DNA from: an uncultured Treponema sp.
Lineage (GTDB): Bacteria > Spirochaetota > Spirochaetia > Treponematales > Treponemataceae
Direction: 5' to 3'
Assembly (NCBI GenBank): GCA_946538875.1
Contig: CAMNHD010000016.1
Span: 1-12,430 of the forward strand
Length of the DNA stretch: 12,430 bases
The first letter of the stretch is position 1, and each line of letters opens with the position of its first letter. This document shows, piece after piece, positions 1 through 7,496 of the stretch. Below the pieces are notes generated by a model. That model was not told where the DNA came from, did no database searches, and was given only the letters and a program-made list of their open reading frames with translations. The position numbers were made by a program, and so were the translations under genes.

Positions 1-1401
1 AGAAGGAGCATTCCATGAAACTTTTGCAGTCAATTCTCCTGTTGTCATATCAACATCTGTAACAAGAGACTCAACATTTGTCGCTATAGGATCATGAGTT
101 GTAATGGTAACGTCAACACCCTCGCTCTCGTTTCCGTCATAGTCAACTGCCTTTACGACATAAGAGTAGCTTGTGTTTGCAGAAAGGCCGGTAACTGACC
201 AGCTGTTCTTTCCAGCATCATCGCCTGTTGCTGTACTCTTTGCAACTGTATCGTAGCTGGTTGATTCAGCTTCGTAAATATGGAATTCCTTAAGGTCTAC
301 AGTTGACGGATCGGTCCATGTTACAGTTCCGCTTGTGCGTCCTGCAGAGCCGTCTACAGCAGAAGGAGCCGCCGGTGCAGTCTCATCCTTTGCAGTAGTA
401 AACTTGGCGGTGCATCCATCGCTCTGAATGTTGCCGTTAACATCGCTTGTCTTGAAGGTGAATGTGTATTCAGTCTCAGACTTAAGGTTTGCAAAGGCAG
501 CCTTATAGGTTCCGCTTCCGATTGTCTGTGTAACAGCCGCATCATCAAGTGTACCGGCAAAGCCTGTCTTTGGACTCATGGTGATGGTAACATTCTTGTA
601 GTCTTCATCAGCAGGCTCTGTCCAAGAAACCACAAGGCTGTGGTCTCCGGCATCCTGAGCAAGCTCAATGCCTGTTACATCGCCAGGAGCTGTTGTATCG
701 GCAGCAAGAGTTGCCTCTACGTTTTCAAAAGTAGTTGAGCGGTAGCCGTTCAAGAAACCGTAAACGCTCACAAAATACTCTTTACCATCGCTGTCTGTAA
801 GCAGGTCTGTGATTGTGTATGTCTGTTTGCCCATACCCACAGAATATGACTTTACAACAACCGGCTGCTCGTCGCTCTTAGCGGCTGCAAGCTCGTTTGC
901 GGCTGTACGTGCCTCTGCGCTCTCAAACACATCGATTACAACCTTGCTGGCAAGGCTTGTGTCTTTCCATGTGAGTGTAAAGCCCTTTGTTGTCTCTGAG
1001 TCTTCTGTAACGGCAACATCACTTACGCATCCGGCAGGTGTCTTTGAAAGGCTTACTGTTACAAAACAAGTTGCCTCAAGCTCGCCGTCTGCTGTGCGCA
1101 CGCCAACTTTTGCAGTTCCTGCTGTACCCTCGCAAGTAAGGGTTGCGTTGGCTCCGCTTGCAGAAACAGAAACAATCTCTTTATTTGTTGAATACCACTC
1201 AAGCGGGCTTTCTGAACCTTCAAGGGTTGCGGTAAGCTCGGCTGTGGTCTTTCCGCCAAGAGCATTCGTAAGGGAAATAGCCTCGTTGCTCAGCGTAAGT
1301 GCCGGCTTTGCCGGATTGTCATTCAAGAAATTACAACCCGAAAGCGCGACAGGAATCGCCAAAAGGAAGGCGGCAAAAAGAACAGATATTATCTTTTTCA
1401 T
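1..1401 (-). CDS. Big2-FN3 surface lipoprotein, C-terminus outside window
   Basis: The frame is open for 467 codons from the ATG at 1399-1401 to the left edge, so the C-terminus is missing. Residues 1-22 are a lipoprotein signal peptide (MKK, hydrophobic core, lipobox LSGC with Cys23), which predicts a lipid-anchored envelope protein. Residues about 34-118 match a bacterial Ig-like Big2 domain (EWYSTNKEIVSVS core). FN3-like domains follow at about 119-233, 236-338 and 341-436, and a fourth begins near 442. Several carry a Trp-Thr-(Glu/Asp)-Pro turn (SWTEP at 259, TWTDP at 361). The start is supported by AGGAGG complementary to 1411-1416, about 9 bases upstream. It is the last visible gene of the operon, 19 bases after the preceding one. 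No catalytic domain is visible. By analogy with its neighbour it may end in a glycan-binding module beyond the edge, but that is a prediction. It could also be a plain adhesin or scaffold. Confidence 0.87.
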   Translation of the reverse strand, partial: MKKIISVLFAAFLLAIPVALSGCNFLNDNPAKPALTLSNEAISLTNALGGKTTAELTATLEGSESPLEWYSTNKEIVSVSASGANATLTCEGTAGTAKVGVRTADGELEATCFVTVSLSKTPAGCVSDVAVTEDSETTKGFTLTWKDTSLASKVVIDVFESAEARTAANELAAAKSDEQPVVVKSYSVGMGKQTYTITDLLTDSDGKEYFVSVYGFLNGYRSTTFENVEATLAADTTAPGDVTGIELAQDAGDHSLVVSWTEPADEDYKNVTITMSPKTGFAGTLDDAAVTQTIGSGTYKAAFANLKSETEYTFTFKTSDVNGNIQSDGCTAKFTTAKDETAPAAPSAVDGSAGRTSGTVTWTDPSTVDLKEFHIYEAESTSYDTVAKSTATGDDAGKNSWSVTGLSANTSYSYVVKAVDYDGNESEGVDVTITTHDPIATNVESLVTDVDMTTGELTAKVSWNAPS

Positions 1402-1420
1402 TTTTCAGTATCCTCCTTTT

Positions 1421-3145
1421 TTATTTCACGTAAGAGACGGTGTACTTAAAGTCACCGCAACCGTCGCCGTCATCGGTAGTTGTAGACTTGCCCCAATAGG
1501 TAAGAGAAGCGTGAGTTACCCTCAGACCGCTTGCGCTTTCCATGTTGTTCCAGCTGTCATTGTGGGTTGAAGTTCCCCACTTGAATGAAGCCGCATCAGT
1601 ATTGGTAATTGAATCAACTTCTGCCATTACCGCATAAGGAGCCTGATGTCCGCCATAGCTCCATGCGCCGGTATAAGCAGGCTCATAGGCAGAGTTCGGA
1701 TCAAGCCACATATACTTGCCGGTTGATGTTCCGTTCTCAAAGCATGAAATCAGAGAGAAGTAGTCAGCATTGCCGTTCAAAGCCGGGGTAATAATCCACC
1801 AACCTGCATACCAGTTTTCATTAAGAGCCGCAACATGCGCATTCTCGCTTCCGTCTCCATTTGCCGCATGTACAACCTGCCTGTTGCCATAACCGCTTAT
1901 AATCTTCAACACAACCTTGGTCGGTTTTACAGTAATTGAGTTACTTGAGCCAACCACTGTGCTTCCGTCAAGGAACTTAGCGTAAATGGTGTAGCTCTTT
2001 TCAAGATCAAGGCCTTTCCATTCAGCAGATTTAGCAGTTGTTGTGACATTCTCAGCATCGTTGATGACAAACTCAATCTTGTTGTATGAGATTGATGTGC
2101 TGATGTCTGAAACCTTTACAGGAATATAACCTGAAAGTGTCTCTGTAACAGCATCGTCATAAGCAAGAACTGCCGCATAAGATTCGGTAGAGATATTCTC
2201 TTTCCAGACAAGTGTGTCAAAGTCATCATTGTACACAGTAACGCTTACTGTATAAGTCACATTTTCCTCAAGGCCGCTAAACGGAAGTGAAATTGCTGTA
2301 TCTGTATAAAGAAGGGTCTTGTTAAGCTCTTCTTTTCCAGCTACTTCTACTACCATGTGGTTCCATGCCTCACTGGCCGGAAGAACGCTGCCTGCTGTCC
2401 AGCTGAGAGTAAAGCCTTCTGCTGTTTTTTCACCAATAACAGGAGCTGTCACTTCTGTAGCAGTAAACTCTGTCACTGTATCCAAAGTTGTCACAACTTT
2501 CTTTACACCGCTAGATGCATTCTCGCTTGTGTCGTAGCTTGTGAAAGTAAAGTTGTAGTCAGTGCCTTTGGTAAGTCCTGAAACCCATCCGTACTCAACT
2601 CCGGCAGGAACCTTTGTTGACTGGCCGTTTCCTGAGTCAATCACAATGTAGGCAAAGTCTTCGTCATAATCCTCAGGGTCAGTCCATGTAAAGTACACGT
2701 TGTTTCCGTATGGAGTTGCCACAACGTTTGTAACGTCAACCGGCGGTGTCTTTTCCATTGAGCAGACAACATTGCATGTTGCCTTTACAGTGCCTGTCGC
2801 GTTGGCTGCAGTAACAACCGCATTACCAGTGTTCTTGAGAGTCACCACAACGCTGCTGCCTGACTCTGCGCTCACAGACACGATGCTTTCATCGCTTGAT
2901 GACCAGTAAACGGTTGTCTCTGTGGCAAAGCTGGGTGTGGTTGTTGCCGTAATGGTCGCAGACGTAATGTCACGGGAACCAATAAGGCTGATGTTTGTGC
3001 TGCTCAAAGTAATTTTTGAAAGCGGGATACCGTTGTCTTCAGTAAACACGTAGTCTTCTGAATTCTTACAGGAAACTGCTCCTGCAAGCAGGGATGCCGC
3101 TACAAAAGAAGCACATAACGCTTTTACAATATACGCTTTTTTCAT
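1421..3145 (-). CDS. Big2-FN3 lipoprotein with C-terminal beta-trefoil-like module
   Basis: This is a complete 574-residue protein. The signal peptide ends in AVSC (Cys26), a relaxed spirochaete-style lipobox, so it is probably a surface or periplasmic lipoprotein. A Big2 domain spans about 43-130 (VYWSSSDESIVSVS). FN3-like units lie at about 134-220 (TWTDPEDYD) and 232-320, and a more divergent one at 325-407. Residues 409-574 form a different, Trp/Tyr-rich module with WWIITPALNG, YFSLIS and GKYMWLD motifs. It resembles the modules of the giant protein encoded at 7648-12430, especially that protein's last one, and both end in a W/F-K-x-x-x-Y strand. I read it as a beta-trefoil-like carbohydrate-binding module, but no family could be assigned by eye. 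GGAGG complementary to 3151-3155 lies 5 bases before the ATG. No enzyme domain is present, so a glycan-binding or adhesion role beside the GH43-type proteins is inferred from context. Confidence 0.88.
   Translation of the reverse strand: MKKAYIVKALCASFVAASLLAGAVSCKNSEDYVFTEDNGIPLSKITLSSTNISLIGSRDITSATITATTTPSFATETTVYWSSSDESIVSVSAESGSSVVVTLKNTGNAVVTAANATGTVKATCNVVCSMEKTPPVDVTNVVATPYGNNVYFTWTDPEDYDEDFAYIVIDSGNGQSTKVPAGVEYGWVSGLTKGTDYNFTFTSYDTSENASSGVKKVVTTLDTVTEFTATEVTAPVIGEKTAEGFTLSWTAGSVLPASEAWNHMVVEVAGKEELNKTLLYTDTAISLPFSGLEENVTYTVSVTVYNDDFDTLVWKENISTESYAAVLAYDDAVTETLSGYIPVKVSDISTSISYNKIEFVINDAENVTTTAKSAEWKGLDLEKSYTIYAKFLDGSTVVGSSNSITVKPTKVVLKIISGYGNRQVVHAANGDGSENAHVAALNENWYAGWWIITPALNGNADYFSLISCFENGTSTGKYMWLDPNSAYEPAYTGAWSYGGHQAPYAVMAEVDSITNTDAASFKWGTSTHNDSWNNMESASGLRVTHASLTYWGKSTTTDDGDGCGDFKYTVSYVK
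1424..1921 (-). other. Module A: C-terminal trefoil-like domain
   Basis: Residues 409-574 of the Big2-FN3 lipoprotein. Key motifs are GWWIITPALNG, DYFSLIS, GKYMWLD and a terminal DFKYTVSY strand. The spacing of aromatic-rich strands recalls ricin/AbfB beta-trefoils. It is most like module D of the giant protein (VVYPALDG, DTFSLM, KWKVNYTY). Confidence 0.5.
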
Positions 3146-3160
3146 TCTTTCCTCCCTGCC

Positions 3161-4258
3161 TTATTTTCCTTTTACGGTGCCTTTCTCGGCATCGATTTCG
3201 ATTGTCGCATATTCACCGACATACGGAGTATCCATATTCGGAAGCTCCTTGTGACTCCACTGGAGCGGCTGCCAGGTGTAGGTGCTCTGGCTCAAGTCTG
3301 CTGCATTCCAGCCGTTAAAGGCAACAATGTAGCTTGTTCCCTCGCTGCCCTGAACTGTAATCAGGCTGCTGAACTCATAAGCTGTGGAAGTGTTTGCAAA
3401 GGAATTCAAGCCGCTCCACTCGTCATACAGGCTGTTTGCCCATGCCCATTTAAGGCCCTGGTAAGTATAGCTTCCTCCAACAAAGTCATAGTAAGTCGGG
3501 CGTGTCTTTGTAAAGGCATTGCCGCTTCCATTCAGCACGCCGTAGTCTGCCAGAAGCAGGTAATACACATCGTTGTGCTTTACAATTGCTGTGCGGCCGA
3601 TTGCGCGGCTGTCAAAGCTCTGGCTGTAAAAATCACCCCAAGAGCTCCACTCTTTGCGGAGCTCAAGGTAATCATCTGTAAGGCGGAGCACACCAAGCTT
3701 TGGCTGGTCATAAGAACCGGTCAAATCTGCGAGCGCTTCGGCAACAACATAAGCCGCACCGTCGTCATCAATAAATATTGAGTGCATGTAGGTCCACTGG
3801 TCCACATTGAATGTGGTGTTATGAATATGGAAGTTTCCATAGGGCTTGTCACTTGCGGCAACAATCATTCCCTTGTTAGTTCCAATCCACATTACGTACA
3901 TGCCTGTCTTTTTGCAGTACACAACCTGCGGATTCCATGCGTCAACTTTGTAAAGCAAATCGCTTGTAGTGTTTGTAAGGACATTGTTCTTGAGTGTCCA
4001 GTTTACAAGGTCATCGCTTTCGTAACACTTTACTGCGCGGAAACCATTGCCGTCACCCACGTATTTTTCGTGGCTGTAGTCAAGGCCGTACCAGTAATAT
4101 TTTCCTCCGGCTTTTAAAACCGTGTCGTGCGCCTGAATAGCGTTTCCCTTTGTATCTGTCCAAAGCTTTCCGTTTGTTACGGTTTTAGCCTCGGCAAAGG
4201 TACTGACGGCAAGGACACTGGAAATAAAAGCAATAAGTGCAAATTGTTTTATTTTCAT
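3161..4258 (-). CDS. Secreted GH43-like beta-propeller, catalytic residues apparently missing
   Basis: The protein has 365 residues from the preferred start at 4258; an ATG at 4264 is in frame but directly abuts the GGAG. A classical signal peptide with likely cleavage after Ala22 (STFA/EAK) and no lipobox makes this the one non-lipidated export product of the operon. The body is GH43/GH117-like: QAHD (42-45), KYYWYG (53-58), WNPQVVY (108-114), FIDDDGAAY (162-170), and LGVLRLTDDYL, which is close to YRLTDDYLD in the protein encoded at 5412-7211. A by-eye alignment with that paralogue puts Trp108 where it has the Glu of ERPKV, Tyr-Met where it has Arg-Asp, and Gly221 where it has the Glu of KEAP. 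Glu295 may replace a functional Gln. It could be a glycan-binding pseudoenzyme or use other residues; QAHD keeps one candidate Asp. The fold call is firm, while activity and substrate are open. Confidence 0.85.
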   Translation of the reverse strand: MKIKQFALIAFISSVLAVSTFAEAKTVTNGKLWTDTKGNAIQAHDTVLKAGGKYYWYGLDYSHEKYVGDGNGFRAVKCYESDDLVNWTLKNNVLTNTTSDLLYKVDAWNPQVVYCKKTGMYVMWIGTNKGMIVAASDKPYGNFHIHNTTFNVDQWTYMHSIFIDDDGAAYVVAEALADLTGSYDQPKLGVLRLTDDYLELRKEWSSWGDFYSQSFDSRAIGRTAIVKHNDVYYLLLADYGVLNGSGNAFTKTRPTYYDFVGGSYTYQGLKWAWANSLYDEWSGLNSFANTSTAYEFSSLITVQGSEGTSYIVAFNGWNAADLSQSTYTWQPLQWSHKELPNMDTPYVGEYATIEIDAEKGTVKGK

Positions 4259-4261
4259 CTT

Positions 4262-4270
4262 CATCTCCTA
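4262..4270 (-). promoter_or_regulatory. Stop codon fused to RBS; decides the downstream start
   Basis: On the minus strand the upstream gene's TAG stop runs straight into GAG and then ATGAAGATG, so TAGGAG is both stop and Shine-Dalgarno. The first ATG (4262-4264) has zero spacing to GGAG, while the second (4256-4258) has 6 bases, which is near optimal. I therefore prefer 4258 as the start. The arrangement suggests translational coupling of the two GH43-like genes. Confidence 0.6.
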
Positions 4271-5392
4271 GAATGCAGCACGCAAAGCATCAAGCTCATC
4301 AGCTGTAATCGCTATTACGGAAGTTCCAATAATCATCTGAGTACCAGTGTACTTGGTTATGCTTGTTGTTTCTGTCCAGCTTGCAGGATCTTCGATTGTA
4401 TCGGTCTCATAAGCTGAATAAGAACCAGTGCTGTTCACCTGATTGGTAAGCATAATCCATTTTCCGCTTGAAAGCTGATAGACACAAGGCTCGCTTTCCC
4501 ACTTTACAGTTGACTGTTTTGTGCCGCGGTTTACATAGTAATCGTCAGCGTCTTTTGAAAGAGAAGCCTCAGCATCACCGATAAGGGCAAACTGACCGTT
4601 ACCCCAGACAGTACTGAGCTTGGCACACTGAATGTCTCCGCCAAGTTTTGTCTCCAGAACATCTGCGCGGTTGTCACGGCAGAAGAGGTAGTAGGCATCT
4701 TCTGCTTTAACAACATAGGAAGCGTTTGTGCTGTGGCCAGCATCAAAAATTTTGTGGAGGCCGCTTGACTTTACAGTAAGGAAGTCGGTTGTCTGAACAA
4801 AGTAAGTGTTCTGAACACCGTCGCCCTTGTCCAGTGTAAAGTAAATGTCATAGCACCTTGCCACTTTGTTGTACATTGCGCGCGGATAACGCACTCCGTA
4901 CTTGCCGCTTGAATCTGCAACAGTCAGGAAATGCTCATACTTCCAGTTGATAAGATCATCACTGAATGCGACATAGATTTTCTTGCTAGGGTTGTTTCCA
5001 TAATCAAGGTCAACGCCTGCACCAGTGTCTTTATAGGAACCGTCATCCGTAAAATCAGCGGCAAGAAGCACAAAGCTTCCGTCGTTCATACGGAAAATAT
5101 ACGGGTCGCGGATATGCCTTGAGCCCAGTGTCGGGGTAAAGACTCCGTTGTTGCTGTTGAGGGCTGTCCACACGAGGCCGTTTTCTGAATAGCCCAAGTG
5201 CAGCGAATCGCTTGAAACTGAGCCGCTTGTTCCGCAGCCAGCCATAAGATACACCGGAGTTGACATAACACCCTCGCTCCAGTCACTCGGAAGAACAACT
5301 GTCTCCGGGTCGCTTGTATTACATGACACAAGAGCAAAACCCAGGGCAAAAGCGGAAAGTGTCTTTACAATATTTTTTACTGTCATTTTCAT
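4268..5392 (-). CDS. GH43-like five-bladed propeller lipoprotein
   Basis: This 374-residue lipoprotein has the lipobox LVSC (Cys24), predicting envelope anchoring. The mature part is a single propeller of GH43 size without an accessory domain. Diagnostic features are YLMAG (48-52) opening the first blade, HLGYSENGLVW (65-75), the HIRDPYIF motif (93-100) with Asp96 as candidate general base, FVLLAADF (107-114), SDDLINW (144-150), VRYPRAMYN (167-175), where most relatives have a W-A-P-type motif, and WESEPCVY (298-305), with Glu299 or Glu301 as candidate general acid in the position of the family's E-G/A-P motif. Known GH43 enzymes act on arabinose-, xylose- or galactose-containing side chains; which applies here cannot be read from the sequence. 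AAGGAG complementary to 5403-5408 lies 10 bases before the first ATG, favouring 5392 over the in-frame ATG at 5386. The gene sits between two other GH43-like genes, and its stop is merged with the next gene's ribosome site. Confidence 0.86.
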   Translation of the reverse strand: MKMTVKNIVKTLSAFALGFALVSCNTSDPETVVLPSDWSEGVMSTPVYLMAGCGTSGSVSSDSLHLGYSENGLVWTALNSNNGVFTPTLGSRHIRDPYIFRMNDGSFVLLAADFTDDGSYKDTGAGVDLDYGNNPSKKIYVAFSDDLINWKYEHFLTVADSSGKYGVRYPRAMYNKVARCYDIYFTLDKGDGVQNTYFVQTTDFLTVKSSGLHKIFDAGHSTNASYVVKAEDAYYLFCRDNRADVLETKLGGDIQCAKLSTVWGNGQFALIGDAEASLSKDADDYYVNRGTKQSTVKWESEPCVYQLSSGKWIMLTNQVNSTGSYSAYETDTIEDPASWTETTSITKYTGTQMIIGTSVIAITADELDALRAAF

Positions 5393-5411
5393 TTCTTACA
5401 CTCTCCTTTTA

Positions 5412-7211
5412 TTACCATTCGTCATCAGCTGTATTTACAGGAATAAGCTGCCATCTCTGCCTCTGGCGTGTAGGCATGTAGTTTCCTTCCGGCCCGTCTG
5501 CCTCAAATGAACCGTCGGACAACCATCCCGGACGGTAACCAAAGCTTGTCATAAACAGGATATTTGAACCGTTGAGCTGGGTCAGCTCTCCCTTAGTTGT
5601 CTTAAGCCATGTTGAGACATACTGCTGGGTGGCAACGTTCTTAATCTTGTAATACTGGTTGTCATTGTAAGGCTCAAGCACAAAGCTCTGTTTCATATCG
5701 TCAGCATCGCGATCCTGCATTGAGCAGTTTCCGTTTGCATTGTATCCGTTGGCGGCAATCGCATGGCCTGAGAAACGGTTAACAAACATGTAGCCGTACT
5801 GGGTCGGTACAAGACGGTACTGATACTTGTACTGGTTGCGCACTCTTGCGCCGTCAGCACGGTTTGTCTCGCCAGAAGCCGGAGCTGTTGCTGTCCAAGA
5901 GGCATTTGTTCCAGTATAAGCGTAGTCAAGGTTTGTCATATACTGTCCCTGGGCATTCTTGATGTAGTAATACTGAGGATAGTTAATCTCGCCTTTCTCA
6001 ACATCCGGGCAGAGGGCATCGCTAAAGAAAGCGTTGCACTTTGGAGCATCAGGATTAGAATCGTCAATCTCAACCTTCATCAAAACCTGCTCGTTGTCAT
6101 AAGTAGAAGACTTACCGAATGCAGGACCCCACCTGTCGCCCAGGTAAAGGAAACTGTGGTTTCCGCTTCCGTCTGTTGCGGTGAGCTTAAAGATATATGC
6201 CGGCTGTGAGCGGTCTGAATAGCGGTCATTTGATGAGTTGTTTCCGCCAACATGGTTGTCAGAGAAAATTCCGCCATAGTACCACTCGGTCATAGTCTTT
6301 GACCAGAACCAGCGTGTAGGAGTTACGTTCCAACCGTCTGTGTCAGATGTAACGCAGTAATAGATTCCGTTCTGCTTGATGATACACGGAGCTTCCTTCT
6401 GGTTGTTCTTGAGAGCATCCTGAACCATCCATTTTGTGTCAACGTCAAGATAGTCGTCGGTAAGGCGGTAGATGTTCATTGCCGTGTTTTCAGAGGCAGA
6501 AGCGGCATAGTAAGCGGTACCGTCATCATCTATAAAGAGGGTACAGTCACGTGCCATGTAACCATAAGGCATGCCGTTGTCAGAGAAGTCGCTCGTATAA
6601 CCTGAGTCATGAACATCAAGTCCCGGGAAGTCGTAAGGGCGGAAAGCCTTTACAAAAGTAAATTCCTCGTCCGGAGCATCACCCACAGCCACGATAACAG
6701 AAGCATAGCCGTAGTTCCAGCCAGTACCTTCGCGGTGTCCCCACAAAACGTACTTGCCAGTCTTTTCGTTAAAGATTACCTTTGGACGCTCAAGGAAGTA
6801 TCCGTCTGTATACAGCTCTGGAGAAGCGCTTTCCGGCAGGATATTGCATCTCCACTCCCAGTTCACCATGTCCCTGGAGCGGTAGCATGAAACACCCTTT
6901 GCGTTTCCGCTGCCGTAGCGGTACTCGCCGTACCAATAGATGTATTCGCCCACTGATTCTATCGTACCGTAATCAATAGAGCCGTCGTCATTTCTCTTAT
7001 GCCTCACTGTCTGAAGCATACAGCCACCGTCACCGAAAAGCGTATTCCCGTCAGTGTCATAGTGATGCACTCCCGAAAGAAGAACACCCTGCTGCACCCC
7101 GGAGGCAACCCTTTGTCCCGCGACGCCCGTACTGCTGGAACTCAGCAAACTGCACGAAGCAAGGCCCGCCAAAACTCCAACCAAAGCCACTGCATAAAGC
7201 ACTTTTTTCAT
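5412..7211 (-). CDS. GH43 lipoprotein (galactanase-like) with ricin-type trefoil
   Basis: This complete 599-residue lipoprotein (canonical LASC, Cys20, then a Ser-rich linker) is the first gene of the operon. A GH43 propeller occupies about 45-405: YIYWYGEY (90-97), YFLERPKV (138-145), KYVLWGH (153-159), ARDCTLFIDDDG (220-231), KEAPCIIK (272-279), RSQPAYIF (334-341) and LYLGDRW (355-361). The ERPKV, EAP, SQ and GDRW set is that of GH43 subfamilies 24/34. In characterised subfamily 24 exo-beta-1,3-galactanases a Glu acid works with a Gln rather than an Asp base. The candidates here are Glu273 and Gln336, with Glu141 as a further active-site residue (by-eye assignment). Residues 413-592 form a ricin-type beta-trefoil (YYYIKN, YYKIKN, RWQLIPV), probably binding glycan. 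A likely role is trimming galactose from a galactan or arabinogalactan at the cell surface; beta-galactofuranosidase-type activity (subfamily 34) is the main alternative. The start is supported by AAGGGG complementary to 7221-7226. Confidence 0.9.
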   Translation of the reverse strand: MKKVLYAVALVGVLAGLASCSLLSSSSTGVAGQRVASGVQQGVLLSGVHHYDTDGNTLFGDGGCMLQTVRHKRNDDGSIDYGTIESVGEYIYWYGEYRYGSGNAKGVSCYRSRDMVNWEWRCNILPESASPELYTDGYFLERPKVIFNEKTGKYVLWGHREGTGWNYGYASVIVAVGDAPDEEFTFVKAFRPYDFPGLDVHDSGYTSDFSDNGMPYGYMARDCTLFIDDDGTAYYAASASENTAMNIYRLTDDYLDVDTKWMVQDALKNNQKEAPCIIKQNGIYYCVTSDTDGWNVTPTRWFWSKTMTEWYYGGIFSDNHVGGNNSSNDRYSDRSQPAYIFKLTATDGSGNHSFLYLGDRWGPAFGKSSTYDNEQVLMKVEIDDSNPDAPKCNAFFSDALCPDVEKGEINYPQYYYIKNAQGQYMTNLDYAYTGTNASWTATAPASGETNRADGARVRNQYKYQYRLVPTQYGYMFVNRFSGHAIAANGYNANGNCSMQDRDADDMKQSFVLEPYNDNQYYKIKNVATQQYVSTWLKTTKGELTQLNGSNILFMTSFGYRPGWLSDGSFEADGPEGNYMPTRQRQRWQLIPVNTADDEW

Positions 7212-7262
7212 GTCTTCATACCCCTTATTTCAGTGTGAATCCCGCTAACGCAGAATCTCCTA

Positions 7263-7278
7263 TTTTCATTTTTGAAAA
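7263..7278. promoter_or_regulatory. Proximal operator-like inverted repeat
   Basis: TTTTCA-TTTT-TGAAAA is a perfect 6-bp inverted repeat. It overlaps TTTTGAAAAC (7270-7279), which recurs exactly at 7376-7385. Its centre lies about 15 bases downstream of the predicted transcription start, where a bound repressor would block initiation. It lacks the central CG typical of LacI-family sites, so the regulator family is uncertain. Confidence 0.4.
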
Positions 7279-7291
7279 CCTTTTCAGTTTC

Positions 7292-7320
7292 ATTATCAGA
7301 TAGATTAGCCCAATTGTCAA
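7292..7320 (-). promoter_or_regulatory. Sigma-70 type promoter of the five-gene operon
   Basis: On the minus strand, TTGACA (complement of 7315-7320) is followed after exactly 17 bases by GATAAT (complement of 7292-7297), a 6/6 and 5/6 match to the consensus. The bases just upstream (7321-7350) are mostly A/T and could act as an UP element. Transcription would start near 7285, giving a leader of about 74 nt before the ATG at 7211. Confidence 0.75.
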
Positions 7321-7377
7321 ATAGTATTTAATTAAAACCCCTTAAATTCCTCTTTTTTTTACAGTTTTTTGTAACTT

Positions 7378-7393
7378 TTGAAAACGTTGTCAA
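7378..7393. promoter_or_regulatory. LacI/GalR-family operator-like palindrome
   Basis: TTGAAAACGTTGTCAA is a 16-bp palindrome with 7 of 8 base pairs matching around a central CG, the hallmark of LacI/GalR/CcpA-type operators. It is centred about 100 bases upstream of the predicted transcription start of the operon. This suggests sugar-responsive control by a LacI-family regulator encoded elsewhere. Confidence 0.5.
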
Positions 7394-7496
7394 TTTTGTT
7401 TTAACTTTTACACGCGTTGATTTCACGGACGCCACCCCACTGGCCACAGCCAACTTTTCAAGCGTTCCGCAGCCATATTCCCTGGCAAGTTCCCCG

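Noticed and set aside
809..1570. Long plus-strand open frame (253 codons)
   Set aside because: It is antisense to two well-supported lipoprotein genes and their ribosome site, with no recognisable domain.
3251..3781. Plus-strand open frame of 176 codons
   Set aside because: It lies wholly antisense to the GH43-like propeller gene, with no ribosome site or domain; the Ala/Cys/Val-rich composition is a mirror of the real gene.
7388..7393. A second TTGACA hexamer on the minus strand
   Set aside because: Nothing resembling a -10 box lies 16-18 bases downstream, where there is only an A-tract; the hexamer is better explained as half of the operator-like palindrome.
7413..7424. ACGCGT-centred sequence as another LacI-type operator
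   Set aside because: Beyond the central 6-8 bases symmetry is lost, so it is too weak to list as a site.
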